Below, piece by piece: positions 31,483 to 40,629 of a stretch of DNA of 64,000 bases. This DNA comes from Actinacidiphila rubida (GTDB taxonomy: Bacteria > Actinomycetota > Actinomycetes > Streptomycetales > Streptomycetaceae). Under the pieces are notes generated by a model. That model did no database searches. It saw only the letters and a list, made by a program, of their open reading frames with translations, and had not been told where the DNA came from. Numbering within the stretch: position 1 is the first letter of the stretch; every line of letters starts with the position of its first letter. The stretch lies in NCBI RefSeq assembly GCF_900110255.1, contig NZ_FODD01000036.1:25809-89808 (forward strand). The letters run 5' to 3'. The position numbers and the translations under genes were made by a program.

Positions 31483-31683
31483 TCACCCCGTCGCCCCGCT
31501 GTCCCCGTTACCGCCCGCCGGCTCCACCCGGTAAAACCGGGCCTGCGGCGCGCGAGTCACCGTGTCCGTCAGCCGGCCGTCGGTGAAGAGGGCACCGACG
31601 CCGTCCTCCACCGCCCAGCCGGCCGGGAGCGCGCGGGTCGCCGCGGCCGCCCGGTAGGAGGAGCGACGCCCCGGCTCGCCGTC
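31483..31683 (-). pseudogene. C-terminal remnant of a peptidase E (S51)-like gene
   Basis: About 66 codons ending in a stop encode D-G-E-P-G-R-R-S-S-Y-R, then L-P-A-G-W-A-V-E-D-G-V-G-A-L-F-T-D-G, then A-R-F-Y-R-V-E-P. This matches the C-terminal part of peptidase E/S51 proteins (P-x-R-R-x-x-Y, D-D-G-x-A-L-x-F, A-R-A-Y-R-V). The N-terminal two-thirds with the catalytic Ser is missing upstream, where the sequence runs into the 3' end of the ApbE gene. It is probably a decayed gene. A complete S51 gene exists at 61563-62213 but is a different subgroup. Confidence 0.5.
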
Positions 31684-31741
31684 GGGGCGGTTCGACGGCG
31701 CTCCCGGTCGTCCGCTCCTCGCAGGGAGAAGCGACTCCGGC

Positions 31742-32674
31742 TCAGGCGTGGCCGGCGCCGAAGCCCGGGGTGGACCAGGTGGTGCCGTCGGGGCGGACGG
31801 CGAACGCCTCCGTGGCGGGGAGGCCGCGCAGCCAGCCGGGAGCCGACGCACCCCTCGCGTACGCCGCGGTGGCCAGCACGTCGGCGTCGGTCAGGCCGCG
31901 GCACACCACGGTCACCGAGGCGAAGACCGGCTCGACGGGGCGGTGGGTGCGCGGGTCGAGTATGTGCGCGCCGCGCTCGGCCGCCCCCGAGGTGGCGACC
32001 GCCAGCTCACCGTCGGCCTCCACCAGGGTGGCCAGTTCGCCGCGGCGCAGCGGGTCGGTGACGCCGATCCGCCACGGCCCGCCGTGCACCTGGACGTCGC
32101 CGCCGCCGTTGACGCAGACCGCCTCGGCGCCCGCCGAGCGCAGCATCGCGGCCGCCCGCTCCACTGCCCAGCCCTTGACCAGGCCGGTCGGGTCGAAGCC
32201 GCCCGCGAACTCGGCGTCGAACCAGCCGTCCGTGGTGCGGCGGGCCGCGTCGCACAGCCGGTGCACCTCCCACACCTCCGGCGAGCAGGCGGACAGCGCG
32301 AGCGTGCCCGCCGCCAGCCGGCTGATCTGGCTGCCCTGCCGGTACGTGGAGAAGACCTCGTCCACGTGCCGCAGGAACTCCACCGCGGCGTCCACCGCCG
32401 CACACACGCGCCGCGGGTCGCCGCCCCGGACGTCGAAGGAGAACACGGTGCCCATGGTGTGCTCGACCCGGCGCAGCCGCTGCTGCCCGGCCGCCGCGGA
32501 CCCCGTCGCCTCGGCCGGCGCCGTGACGGCGGGGATCGCCACGGACGACGTCACCGCCTCCGCGGCCGGTCCGGACACCGGTTCCGGGGCGGCCGGCGGC
32601 GTGACCGGCAGGGAGGACGCCGCGGACGGGTCGCCGAAGCGGCGGGCGGCGCGGACGACGCGGATCTCCGCCAT
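31742..32674 (-). CDS. apbE: FAD:protein FMN transferase (ApbE)
   Basis: A 310-residue Mg-dependent flavinyltransferase that attaches FMN to a Thr in the S-G-A-T motif of partner proteins. H-T-M-G-T-V-F-S-F, F-D-P-T-G-L-V-K-G-W-A-V, N-G-G-G-D-V and the C-terminal T-D-A-D-V-L-A-T-A-A-Y motif are present. About 70 N-terminal residues are a Pro/Ala-rich extension, with no lipobox seen. It is the last gene of the ferric reductase/FMN-binding operon, with one base between it and its likely substrate gene. Confidence 0.94.
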   Translation of the reverse strand: MAEIRVVRAARRFGDPSAASSLPVTPPAAPEPVSGPAAEAVTSSVAIPAVTAPAEATGSAAAGQQRLRRVEHTMGTVFSFDVRGGDPRRVCAAVDAAVEFLRHVDEVFSTYRQGSQISRLAAGTLALSACSPEVWEVHRLCDAARRTTDGWFDAEFAGGFDPTGLVKGWAVERAAAMLRSAGAEAVCVNGGGDVQVHGGPWRIGVTDPLRRGELATLVEADGELAVATSGAAERGAHILDPRTHRPVEPVFASVTVVCRGLTDADVLATAAYARGASAPGWLRGLPATEAFAVRPDGTTWSTPGFGAGHA

Positions 32675-32675
32675 C

Positions 32676-33236
32676 TCAGGCCCCCGCCTTGTCGAGCGCG
32701 CTCTGCAGCGACTGCACGTAGCCGCCGCTCGTATACGTCGCCCCGGAGACGGAGTCGATGTGCGCGCTCTGCGCCGCGAGCGCCTCCTGTGTCAGCTGCG
32801 GCACCGCGAAGCCCGAGATCTCGGTGTCGCGCGGGTTGTCCTGCGGCAGCTGGATCGCCGTCACCGCGGTGATCTTGCCGCCGGTCAGGGTGATCCGCAG
32901 CTGCACCGGTCCGTAGCGGGTCTGCACCGCGTCGCCGTCCACCGTCCGCGTCGTTGGGGACTTCGCGGGTGCCGGCGACTTCGGAGACGCCGACGGCTGC
33001 GACGGTTTCGCCGGCGACGTGCTCCCGCCACCGGATCCGGTGGACGGGGACGGCGACGGGGTTCCCGGTTCGGCGGGCGCCGACGTCGGTCCGGACGACG
33101 GGGTCGATCCCGCGTCCACCGACAGCGCGCCCGCCGTCGTGTGCGGCTTGAGGGAGAGCAGGAGCAGGCCGCCGGCCGCCGTGGAGACGGTGGTCAGCAC
33201 GATGCGCCGCAGCGGGCGGGAGGGAAGTGCGCTCAT
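32676..33236 (-). CDS. exported FMN-binding domain protein
   Basis: A 186-residue protein with an N-terminal membrane segment (about residues 12-30), a Ser/Pro/Thr linker (about 40-95) and a C-terminal FMN-binding domain. The flavinylation motif S-G-A-T-Y-T-S is at about residue 164; its Thr is the expected ApbE target. The protein is probably anchored on the outer face of the membrane and receives electrons from the adjacent reductase. It lies 11 bases from the reductase gene. Confidence 0.93.
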   Translation of the reverse strand: MSALPSRPLRRIVLTTVSTAAGGLLLLSLKPHTTAGALSVDAGSTPSSGPTSAPAEPGTPSPSPSTGSGGGSTSPAKPSQPSASPKSPAPAKSPTTRTVDGDAVQTRYGPVQLRITLTGGKITAVTAIQLPQDNPRDTEISGFAVPQLTQEALAAQSAHIDSVSGATYTSGGYVQSLQSALDKAGA

Positions 33237-33247
33237 GGGTCAGGCCC

Positions 33248-34618
33248 TCACAGCTCGAAGGACTCGTGGTGGATGCGGCCGGCCGGCACTCCGGCCTCGC
33301 GCAGCGCGGCGTAGGACGCGCGCATCAGCCCGGGCGGGCCGCACAGGTACACGTCGTGCTGGGCGATGTCCGGCAGCGCCGCCGTGAGCCCGCGCGCGGT
33401 GAGCACCGGCCGCCGGCCGTCCGGCGTGTTGAGCGCGAACTGCAGCCGGGCCCCGCGGGCGGCCGCGATCGCCTCCAGCTCGCTCCGGAGCGCCAGGTCC
33501 TCCGCCGACCGCGCGCGGTAGATCAGCGTCAGGTCGCCGGGACGCGCCGGCAGCGACTCGAACAGCGCCCGCAGCGGTGTCACGCCGACCCCGCCCGCCA
33601 GCAGCAGCACCTTCTGCCGGGTGCGGCGGTCCGCGGTGAGCGCGCCGTACGGCCCCTCCGCCCAGATCCGGGTGCCGGGCCGCAGCCGGGCCAGCGCCGC
33701 GCTGTGCCGGCCGACCTCCTTCACCGTGATCCGCAGCAGGTCCGGGCGGGGCGCCGCCGACAGCGAGTACGGGCTCGCCGTCCACCACAGGCCCGGCGTC
33801 AGGAACCGCCAGCGCAGGAACTGGCCGGGCCGCGCCGCGAGATCCGGCAGCCGCTCGCCGCGCACCACCACCGACACCACGTCCGGCGCCTCGCGCACCA
33901 CCGCGTGCACGCGCAGCCGGTGCCGCGTGTTCTGCCGCAGCGGGACCAGCAGCCGGTACCAGAGCACCGCGGCGGCCGCCCCCAGGTAGAGCACGTACCA
34001 GAACACCCGCGCCGGGGCGTTGCCCGCGAAGTCGGCGCCCAGCGCGAGCTGGTGCCAGAAGGCCAGGAAGATCGCCGCGTAGGTGAGCAGGTGCAGGTAG
34101 TACCAGGTCTCGTACGAGACCTTGCGGCGCACCGCGCCGACCGAGACCGCGCCCACGAGGAGCAGCAGCAGCCCGCCGATCGTGCCCTTGATCATCTCGG
34201 GATACGTGAGGGCGACCGTCCAGGCCTCGCTGACCACCCCGGAGTGCGCCTGCACGGCGTAGCCCCACAGGATCAGCGTGATGTGCGCCACCAGCAGGCA
34301 CACCGTGTAGCGGCCCGCCATCGCGTGCCAGCGGGCGACCCGGTCGCTGCCGACCCCCTGCTCCAGCGCGGGGATCCGGGCCATCAGCACGACCAGCAGC
34401 GCGCAGCAGTAGCCGGCCAGCAGGCCCGCGATCCGGCCCGCGCCGATGAGCCAGTCGGCCGGACCCACCACGGACCCGGTGTCGTGCCACCACAGCCCGA
34501 CCACGGCCGCCGCCCCCAGCCAGCCCAGGGCCAGCACCACGGGGGCGGGTGACCGCCGGGCGGGCTTGGCGGAAGCGACCGCGTGGCGCGCGGGACGCGG
34601 GGGAGAGGTGGTGCTCAT
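33248..34618 (-). CDS. ferric reductase-like membrane flavocytochrome
   Basis: A 456-residue protein. The N-terminal about 220 residues hold six membrane segments with heme-ligand-type histidines (R-W-H-A-M-A-G-R-Y, V-A-H-I-T, Y-L-H-L-L-T-Y, F-W-H-Q-L). The rest is an NAD(P)H:ferredoxin-reductase module with the FAD motif S-P-Y-S-L-S, the NAD(P)-binding G-G-V-G-V-T-P-L and L-C-G-P-P-G-L-M. It would pass electrons from NAD(P)H across the membrane to the FMN-binding protein encoded next. AAGGAA precedes ATG 34618. It is divergent from a two-component system. Confidence 0.92.
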   Translation of the reverse strand: MSTTSPPRPARHAVASAKPARRSPAPVVLALGWLGAAAVVGLWWHDTGSVVGPADWLIGAGRIAGLLAGYCCALLVVLMARIPALEQGVGSDRVARWHAMAGRYTVCLLVAHITLILWGYAVQAHSGVVSEAWTVALTYPEMIKGTIGGLLLLLVGAVSVGAVRRKVSYETWYYLHLLTYAAIFLAFWHQLALGADFAGNAPARVFWYVLYLGAAAAVLWYRLLVPLRQNTRHRLRVHAVVREAPDVVSVVVRGERLPDLAARPGQFLRWRFLTPGLWWTASPYSLSAAPRPDLLRITVKEVGRHSAALARLRPGTRIWAEGPYGALTADRRTRQKVLLLAGGVGVTPLRALFESLPARPGDLTLIYRARSAEDLALRSELEAIAAARGARLQFALNTPDGRRPVLTARGLTAALPDIAQHDVYLCGPPGLMRASYAALREAGVPAGRIHHESFEL

Positions 34619-34665
34619 AGGCGGGTTCCTTCCAGGTGGTTCGCCGACCACTGTGCGGGGGAAAC

Positions 34666-34682
34666 CTCTGAGCCGGCTCTGA
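34666..34682. promoter_or_regulatory. 11-base direct repeat between reductase operon and response regulator
   Basis: CTCTGA occurs at 34666-34671 and again at 34677-34682, an 11-base period typical of OmpR/PhoB-family binding sites. The GAGCCGGCTC palindrome overlaps it. It lies 48 bases upstream of the reductase ATG and 87 upstream of the response regulator ATG, so it could control both directions. Confidence 0.45.
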
Positions 34683-34768
34683 AAGTGCCACGTGAGGGCA
34701 TATTCACAGCGGATCCAGAGAGACCCGCGGGGCTGACCGCCAGCCCGGTCGTGGATGCTGGAAGCACC

Positions 34769-35500
34769 ATGAACAGCACCGCCCACCCCCTCAGCCACCC
34801 CGACGGCACCCCGGTCCGGGTGCTCGTCGTCGACGACGAACCCGACCTCGCCGAGGTGCTGGCCGGTGTCCTCGGCTACGAGGGCTGGCAGGTCCGCACG
34901 GCCGGCGACGTCGCCGGCGCGGTCGCGGAGGCGCGCACGTTCCGGCCGGACGCGGTGGTGCTGGACGTGATGCTGCCCGACGGCGACGGGCTCGCCGTGC
35001 TCCGCGAGCTGCGGGCCGAGCAGCCGGACGTGTGCGTGCTGTTCCTCACGGCCCGCGACTCCGTCGAGGACCGCATCGCCGGCATCACGGCGGGCGGCGA
35101 CGACTACGTCACCAAGCCGTTCAGCCTGGAGGAGGTGCTGGCCCGGCTGCGCGGACTGCTGCGCAGGGCCGGCATGACCAGGGCCCGCGACGACGCCGCC
35201 GTGCTCACCGTCGGTGACCTGGTGATGGACGAGGACGCGCGCGAGGTGACCCGCGGCGGCGAGGCGGTCGACCTGTCGCCCACCGAGTTCGAGCTGCTGC
35301 GCTACCTCATGCGCAACCCGAGGCGGGTGCTCAGCAAGGGGCAGATCCTCGACCGCGTGTGGTCGTACGACTTCGGCGGCCAGGCCCACATCGTCGAGCT
35401 CTACATCTCCTACCTGCGGCGCAAGATCGACGCCGGGCGGGAACCCATGATCCACACCGTGCGCGGCGCGGGCTACGTGCTGAAGGCGGCACCTTGGTGA
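34769..35500 (+). CDS. OmpR-family response regulator
   Basis: A 243-residue regulator with a receiver domain (V-L-V-V-D-D-E-P-D-L, phospho-acceptor Asp in V-L-D-V-M-L-P-D-G, T-A-R-D, V-T-K-P-F) and a winged-helix effector (S-P-T-E-F-E-L-L-R-Y-L, ending G-A-G-Y-V-L-K). GGAAG precedes ATG 34769. Its stop overlaps the kinase start (GTGA). It is divergent from the flavin electron-transfer operon, a probable target. Confidence 0.95.
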   Translation: MNSTAHPLSHPDGTPVRVLVVDDEPDLAEVLAGVLGYEGWQVRTAGDVAGAVAEARTFRPDAVVLDVMLPDGDGLAVLRELRAEQPDVCVLFLTARDSVEDRIAGITAGGDDYVTKPFSLEEVLARLRGLLRRAGMTRARDDAAVLTVGDLVMDEDAREVTRGGEAVDLSPTEFELLRYLMRNPRRVLSKGQILDRVWSYDFGGQAHIVELYISYLRRKIDAGREPMIHTVRGAGYVLKAAPW

Positions 35501-37017
35501 CCCGGACCACCCCCGGGCGGCTGCTCCGGGCGGTCCCGCGCGACCTGGTGCCGCGGACGCTGCGCGCCAGGCTCACCTGCGGCCTCGTGGTGCTGCTGGC
35601 GATCAGCTGCGCCGCGGTGGGCATCGCGGCCGTGCTGGGACTGCGCGCGTTCCTCACCGAGCGCCTCGACCAGCAGCTCGCCGAGGCCGGCGGCCGGTTC
35701 CCGGCGAGCCTGGAGCATGCGAGCAAGAGCCCGGGAACGCCCAGGGAACCCGACGCCGACAACCAGCACGTCGACACCCGCCGCCAGGCGCCCGGCACCT
35801 TCGGCGCGCGGCTCCTGCACGGCCAGGTCACGTCGGCGGCCGTCGTCCGCTCCGGCGCCGACACCTCCGTCGACCTGGCCCCGTCCGACCTCAGGGCGAT
35901 CGCCTCGGTCCCGGTCGACGGGCACTGCCACGCCCTGGACCTCTCCGCGCTCGGCGACTACCGGGTCAGCGCCATCGCGGGCGACGACGGGGACGTGCTC
36001 GTCACCGGCATGCCCATGAGCAGCGTCGAGGACGCCGCCAGCCGGCTCGTCGCCATCGAGGCCGCGGTGTTCGGCGGCGCGCTCGTCGTCGCCGGCGCGG
36101 CCGGCGCCTTCTGGGTCCGCTGGTCGCTGCGGCCGCTGAGCCGGGTGGCCACCACCGCCGCGTCCGTCACCGCGCTCCCGCTGGACAGCGGCGAGGTGGT
36201 CCTGCCCGACCGGGTGCCCGCCGCCGACACCGACCCGCGCACGGAGGTCGGCCGGGTCGGCGCGGCGCTCAACCGCATGCTCGGCCACGTGGAGGGCGCG
36301 CTCGCCAAGCGGCAGGCCGGAGAGGAGCGGCTGCGCCGGTTCGCCGCCGACGCCAGCCACGAGCTGCGCACACCCGTCGCGACGATCCGCGGGCACGCCG
36401 AACTCGCGCTGCGGCACCCCGAGCCCGTCCCGGCCGGCGTCACCAGGGCGCTCGACCGGATCGCCGCCGAGTCCGCGCGGATGTCCGGCATGGTCGACGA
36501 CCTGCTGCTGCTCGCCCGGCTCGACGCCGGACGCCCCCTCGCTCGCGAGACCGTCGACCTGACCCGGCTCGTCCTGGACGCGGTGGACGACGCGCGGGCC
36601 GCGGGCCCCGGGCACCGCTGGAACCTCGACCTGCCCGAGGAGCCCGTCGCGATCACCGGCGACGCGCACCGGCTGCACCAGATCGCCGCCAACCTCCTGG
36701 CCAACGCGCGCGCCCACACCCCCGCCGGCACCCGCGTCACCGTCCAGCTCCGGCAGACCCCCGACGCGACGGAACTCGCCGTCGTCGACAACGGCCCCGG
36801 CATCCCCGAGGCGCTGCGCGACACCGTCTTCGAGCGGTTCACCCGCGCCCCGCAGCCACGCTCCGGCCACGGGTCGGGCCTCGGGCTGTCCATCGTCAGC
36901 GCGGTCGCCGCGGCGCACGGGGGCACCGCGCACGTCACCAGCCGCCCCGGGGAGACGACGTTCCGCGTCGTCCTGCCCGCCGATCCGCCGGCGGAGGACG
37001 CTGCGGGCCGGCCGTGA
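35497..37017 (+). CDS. sensor histidine kinase
   Basis: A 506-residue membrane kinase: TM1 (about residues 25-48), an extracytoplasmic sensor of about 130 residues, TM2 (about 188-210), HAMP, the H-box A-S-H-E-L-R-T-P, then N, G1 (V-V-D-N-G-P-G-I), F and G2 (G-H-G-S-G-L-G-L-S-I-V) boxes of the ATPase. The sensor has a single Cys-His pair (D-G-H-C-H-A) that could bind metal or heme, but this is speculative. It is coupled to the response regulator gene. Confidence 0.94.
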   Translation: MTRTTPGRLLRAVPRDLVPRTLRARLTCGLVVLLAISCAAVGIAAVLGLRAFLTERLDQQLAEAGGRFPASLEHASKSPGTPREPDADNQHVDTRRQAPGTFGARLLHGQVTSAAVVRSGADTSVDLAPSDLRAIASVPVDGHCHALDLSALGDYRVSAIAGDDGDVLVTGMPMSSVEDAASRLVAIEAAVFGGALVVAGAAGAFWVRWSLRPLSRVATTAASVTALPLDSGEVVLPDRVPAADTDPRTEVGRVGAALNRMLGHVEGALAKRQAGEERLRRFAADASHELRTPVATIRGHAELALRHPEPVPAGVTRALDRIAAESARMSGMVDDLLLLARLDAGRPLARETVDLTRLVLDAVDDARAAGPGHRWNLDLPEEPVAITGDAHRLHQIAANLLANARAHTPAGTRVTVQLRQTPDATELAVVDNGPGIPEALRDTVFERFTRAPQPRSGHGSGLGLSIVSAVAAAHGGTAHVTSRPGETTFRVVLPADPPAEDAAGRP

Positions 37018-37029
37018 CGGCCGCGGCGC

Positions 37030-37539
37030 TCACACAGCGGCGGCGCGGAGGATGCTGCGCACGGCCCCCTCGGGATCGGTCACCGCGGTGTCGACCACGA
37101 GGTGGCCGCGGTCCCAGGGCTCGTAGGCCCGGCCCGTGATCTCCTCCCAGGTGGGCAGCGGCAGCCCCGGGACGTCGACGATGCGCTCCACCGCCCGCCG
37201 CCGGTGCTCGGCCGCGTCGGAGCACACGACCTCCACCTCCAGCAGGCGCGCCCCGGCGCGCAGCGCGACGTCACGCCACGCGTCACGGGTGACGGCCAGC
37301 GGGTTCACGGACTCCGCGATCACCGTGAGTCCCTGCCCCAGATGCTCCTCCGCCAGCGCGTACCCCACCGCGTACCCGACCGGCCCCACCGGATGGTCCG
37401 CCAGCCCCGACCGGACCACCGCCTGCTCGATCGTGTCGACCCGCAGATGCACACCCCCCGTCTTCCGCGCCACACCCCTGGCCAACGTCGTCTTCCCGGT
37501 GGCGGGCAACCCGCCGAGACTGATCAGCACACCCGCCAT
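37030..37539 (-). CDS. P-loop kinase-like ATPase
   Basis: A 169-residue adenylate-kinase-like protein with Walker A G-L-P-A-T-G-K-T-T near the N-terminus, L-R-V-D-T-I-E-Q-A and the R-x-x-x-V-E-R lid-type Arg segment R-R-R-A-V-E-R. Such AAA_33 proteins phosphorylate small metabolites; the substrate is unknown. GGGGGAGG touches ATG 37539. GTG 37530, three codons later and seven bases from that site, may be the true start. It converges on the kinase gene at 37017. Confidence 0.82.
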   Translation of the reverse strand: MAGVLISLGGLPATGKTTLARGVARKTGGVHLRVDTIEQAVVRSGLADHPVGPVGYAVGYALAEEHLGQGLTVIAESVNPLAVTRDAWRDVALRAGARLLEVEVVCSDAAEHRRRAVERIVDVPGLPLPTWEEITGRAYEPWDRGHLVVDTAVTDPEGAVRSILRAAAV

Positions 37540-38051
37540 CCTCCCCCGCACCACTGACATCGGTCCGCCCGCGAGCCAGGTGCGGCCGCCGCGGGGGTGT
37601 CCGGGCACGCGCGGCCTCGGCCGCCCCGCGGTCCGCGGTTCCTGTCCTGGCCGGCGGCCGGACGGGGCGGCCGGTCCCGAAAGGTGACGGCGTCGCTCAG
37701 GCAACTGCCGTGCGACGGCGGGTGGTTCGGGGTGCGCAGCGAGCGCGTCCGCACCGGGTCGCCGGACACGGTCGATCCGGTGCGGACCGGGCCGGCGCGT
37801 GCGTGGTCGCCGCGTCCGGGCCCGGCGGCCGCCGGAGCCCGTGCCGGGCGGCGTGCGGCCCCCGCCGCCCGGTGGCCGGGCGGGGGTGGCTCGGCGGTCG
37901 GGCGGCGGCAGTGTTTCGGCAAGGGCGGGACAGTGCCCGGTGGTTGGCGGCTCGACGTGGGCGAGCGGACGCGCGGTGAGGACGAGAGCGGGGGACGCCG
38001 GGCGGGGCCGGTGGCGTGGGAGCGGGTGCCGTCCGGCCGCCGGGTGCGGTG
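37540..38051. other. gene-free GC-rich stretch
   Basis: About 510 bases with no convincing gene on either strand. The only structure I see is an 11-base inverted repeat, GTCCGCACCGG at 37747-37757 and CCGGTGCGGAC at 37777-37787, with a 19-base spacer. Open frames here have no recognisable motif and atypical composition. It separates the P-loop gene's 5' end from the 3' end of the FtsX-type gene. Confidence 0.5.
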
Positions 38052-40526
38052 CTATTCCAGCAAGCGGCGGGCGATGCCCGCTGGTTCGCGGCCGGCGATG
38101 AGCCAGCCTGTGGCGAGGGCGAGGAGGGGAACGCCGGGAATGGCGGTGGTGAGGGGCAGGTAGGGGACGTGGCGGAGGAGCCCGAGGTCGCGGGCGTAGG
38201 CGGGGACGAGGACGGCGTAGGCGCCGGCGGCGCCGAGGAGGGTGCCGGCCAGGGCCAGCGCGCCCGCGGTCGCCGCGGTGAGGGCCCGGCGGGCGCCGGA
38301 GCCCGCGCCCGTCGCCGTGAGGGTCCGCAGGTCGTCCGCCGACTCCGCGCGGATCGTGCCGACGGTCATCGCGAGCACGCCCAGTGCGAGCGCCGCGCCG
38401 GCCGCGACCGACGCCCAGCGCAGGGTGCCCAGACCGGCTTGCGCGGCCCGGGTCTCGCTCACCAGGCCGGCGGTGGCGGCCATGTCGCGGGCCGCGGACC
38501 GCTGAGCGTCCGTCAGGTCGTGCGGCGCGGAGATGTACCAGCCGGTGACGGCGGTCCGCCAGCGGTGCGCGGCCACCGCCTCGGGAGTGAGGAAGTTGGC
38601 CGGCTCGGAGGTGTAGGCGGACGCGCCCGCGACATGCACCGTGCGGATCGGGACCTGACGGCTCGCCGAGCCCAGCAGGTCGAGGGCGAGCCGCGCGGGC
38701 TGGCGGGTGACGAGGGCCGCGCCGGCCGCCGAGGCCGGGTCGAGGCCGAAGGCGTGGACCGTCGCGGGCGTGGCCACCCACAGCCCGGACGACCCGGACC
38801 AGGAGTTCGATCCGGTGCGATGCCCGGCGTCGACGACGAGCCGGCCGGTTTTCCCGTCGACGCCGGCCATGGGCCGAACGTCGGGGTCGTACGCCATGGT
38901 CAGGGGGACGGCCGTAGCGCCGAGCCGGGCCGCGTACGCGTCGACGGCGGACTGCTGCCTGGCCATGTCCGCCGCGGACAGCAACGGCACCACGGACGGG
39001 TCCCGGCTCGTCCGCAGCAGCACCTCGTGTGCGGACAGGTTGCCGCTCGCGGGGGTGCTCTGGTTCACGCCGGCGAGCACGCTGATCGCGACCGGCAGGC
39101 CGATGGCCAGGGTGATGGCGGCCAGTGCCGCACCCGATCGGGCCTGATGGCGTCCCAGGTCGCGCAGCACCAGCCGGGTCGTGAACGGCATCCGGCCCGC
39201 GGTGGCCGCGAGCGCCCGCACGACGAGCGGGCTGAACAGCAGGACGCCGCCGACCACGCCGACGATCCCCAGGGACACCAGCAGGCCGTTCGTCCGGTGC
39301 GACGCGACCAGGCTCACCACGCCGCCCGCGAGCAGGACCACGGCCGCGGCCACGGACTGGCGGGCCCTCACCGGTGCGGGCGGGCGGGCCGACAGCGCCT
39401 GCACCGCCGGCACCCTGGCCACGGCCCGGGCGGGCCACCACGCGGCCGCGGTGGGGCTGAGCACCGCCACCACGAGGAGCACGGCGAGGAACAGCCACGG
39501 CACGTCCAGCCGGTCGATGCGGTGCCCGGCCGGCCGTTCGAGCAGCGGGGCCACCGGCACCCATGCCGCCGCGCCGAGGACGGCACCGGCCGCGGTGCCC
39601 ACCAGCCCGGTCAGCAGGCCGTGGCCGACCAGCACCAGCCGCAGCTGGCGGTCCGTCGCGCCCATCGCCCCCAGCATGCCGATCTGCCGCAGCCGCCGCT
39701 GGGCGACGACCGCGAAGCCGGCCGTCGCCACCAGCGCCACCAGCAGCAGGGCGACGGTCGCGACGGCGAGGATGAACGCGTCGTTGGCGTTCCGGTCGAG
39801 GCTCTGCCGGTACTGGATCGACAACGAGGCGTCGCCGCCCGGGCGGAAGGTCTGGACGGTCGGGCGCGGTGCGTCGGTCAGCACGTCGACGGTGGTGGCG
39901 GGTTGACCGGCCACGAGGGTGGCGGCGGTGCCGGCCGGCACCGCCAGCGCGAACGTGTCGTCCAGCTTGGCGGGGTTCTCCACCAGGCCCACCACCGTCA
40001 GCTCGTGGCCGCCGAGGGTGACCGGGCCGCCGAGCCGGGCGTGGAACTCCCGTGCGGCGGAGGGGGTCAGCGCGATCTCGGTCGCGGAACCCGCCGCGGG
40101 GTAGCGCCCGTCGAGCAGCCTCAGCCGCGGGGAGCCGATCCGGCCGTGCGGATCCTGGCCGCGCACGTCCAGCGTGGCGACGGACCCCGGCACGGGCACG
40201 GACCGGTGCGTGATGATCTGGTCCGGCGCCAAGCCGGTGGCGGCGGCGCCGAGTTGCGAGCCGAGCCGGGCGGGGTCACTGCCGCCGGTCATGTGGAGCA
40301 CGGCCCGGGCCGATCCGAACGTCCCGTCGGCGGTGGCGTTGTACGCGTGCGTGGCCGACAGGCCGCACACGGCCGCGCCGACCGTGCAGGCCACCAGTGT
40401 CAGCAGCAGCACCTGCCGCCGCCACTCGCGTCGCAGCATCCGCCACGACCAGCGCACCACCGCGTGGCGGGCGGGCAGTCCCCCGTGCCGCCCGCGGCCT
40501 TCGAGTACCAGTCCCGCGGCGGCCAT
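38052..40526 (-). CDS. FtsX-type ABC permease
   Basis: An 824-residue membrane protein with two FtsX domains: TM1 near residue 40, a large extracytoplasmic domain, a four-segment bundle at about 265-440 (including Q-R-R-L-R-Q-I-G-M-L-G-A-M-G-A), another cluster near 455-490, a second outer domain, and terminal segments. Such permeases work with a MacB/LolD-type ATPase in peptide export, lipoprotein traffic or antimicrobial sensing. It is 103 bases downstream of that ATPase gene in a padR-ATPase-permease unit. Confidence 0.92.
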   Translation of the reverse strand: MAAAGLVLEGRGRHGGLPARHAVVRWSWRMLRREWRRQVLLLTLVACTVGAAVCGLSATHAYNATADGTFGSARAVLHMTGGSDPARLGSQLGAAATGLAPDQIITHRSVPVPGSVATLDVRGQDPHGRIGSPRLRLLDGRYPAAGSATEIALTPSAAREFHARLGGPVTLGGHELTVVGLVENPAKLDDTFALAVPAGTAATLVAGQPATTVDVLTDAPRPTVQTFRPGGDASLSIQYRQSLDRNANDAFILAVATVALLLVALVATAGFAVVAQRRLRQIGMLGAMGATDRQLRLVLVGHGLLTGLVGTAAGAVLGAAAWVPVAPLLERPAGHRIDRLDVPWLFLAVLLVVAVLSPTAAAWWPARAVARVPAVQALSARPPAPVRARQSVAAAVVLLAGGVVSLVASHRTNGLLVSLGIVGVVGGVLLFSPLVVRALAATAGRMPFTTRLVLRDLGRHQARSGAALAAITLAIGLPVAISVLAGVNQSTPASGNLSAHEVLLRTSRDPSVVPLLSAADMARQQSAVDAYAARLGATAVPLTMAYDPDVRPMAGVDGKTGRLVVDAGHRTGSNSWSGSSGLWVATPATVHAFGLDPASAAGAALVTRQPARLALDLLGSASRQVPIRTVHVAGASAYTSEPANFLTPEAVAAHRWRTAVTGWYISAPHDLTDAQRSAARDMAATAGLVSETRAAQAGLGTLRWASVAAGAALALGVLAMTVGTIRAESADDLRTLTATGAGSGARRALTAATAGALALAGTLLGAAGAYAVLVPAYARDLGLLRHVPYLPLTTAIPGVPLLALATGWLIAGREPAGIARRLLE

Positions 40527-40629
40527 CAGTGCACCCGCCGATCGTCCGGGACCGTCCCGCAGCGGGCGGGCCGTGCCGTCGCCGGGCCGGTGCCCGGCAC
40601 GTTGCGCAGGGGGCGTGTTCCGCGCCTGG

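Noticed and set aside
37597..38163. A 188-codon plus-strand frame in the gene-free stretch
   Set aside because: No recognisable motif, poor start, and it runs into the FtsX-type gene antisense.
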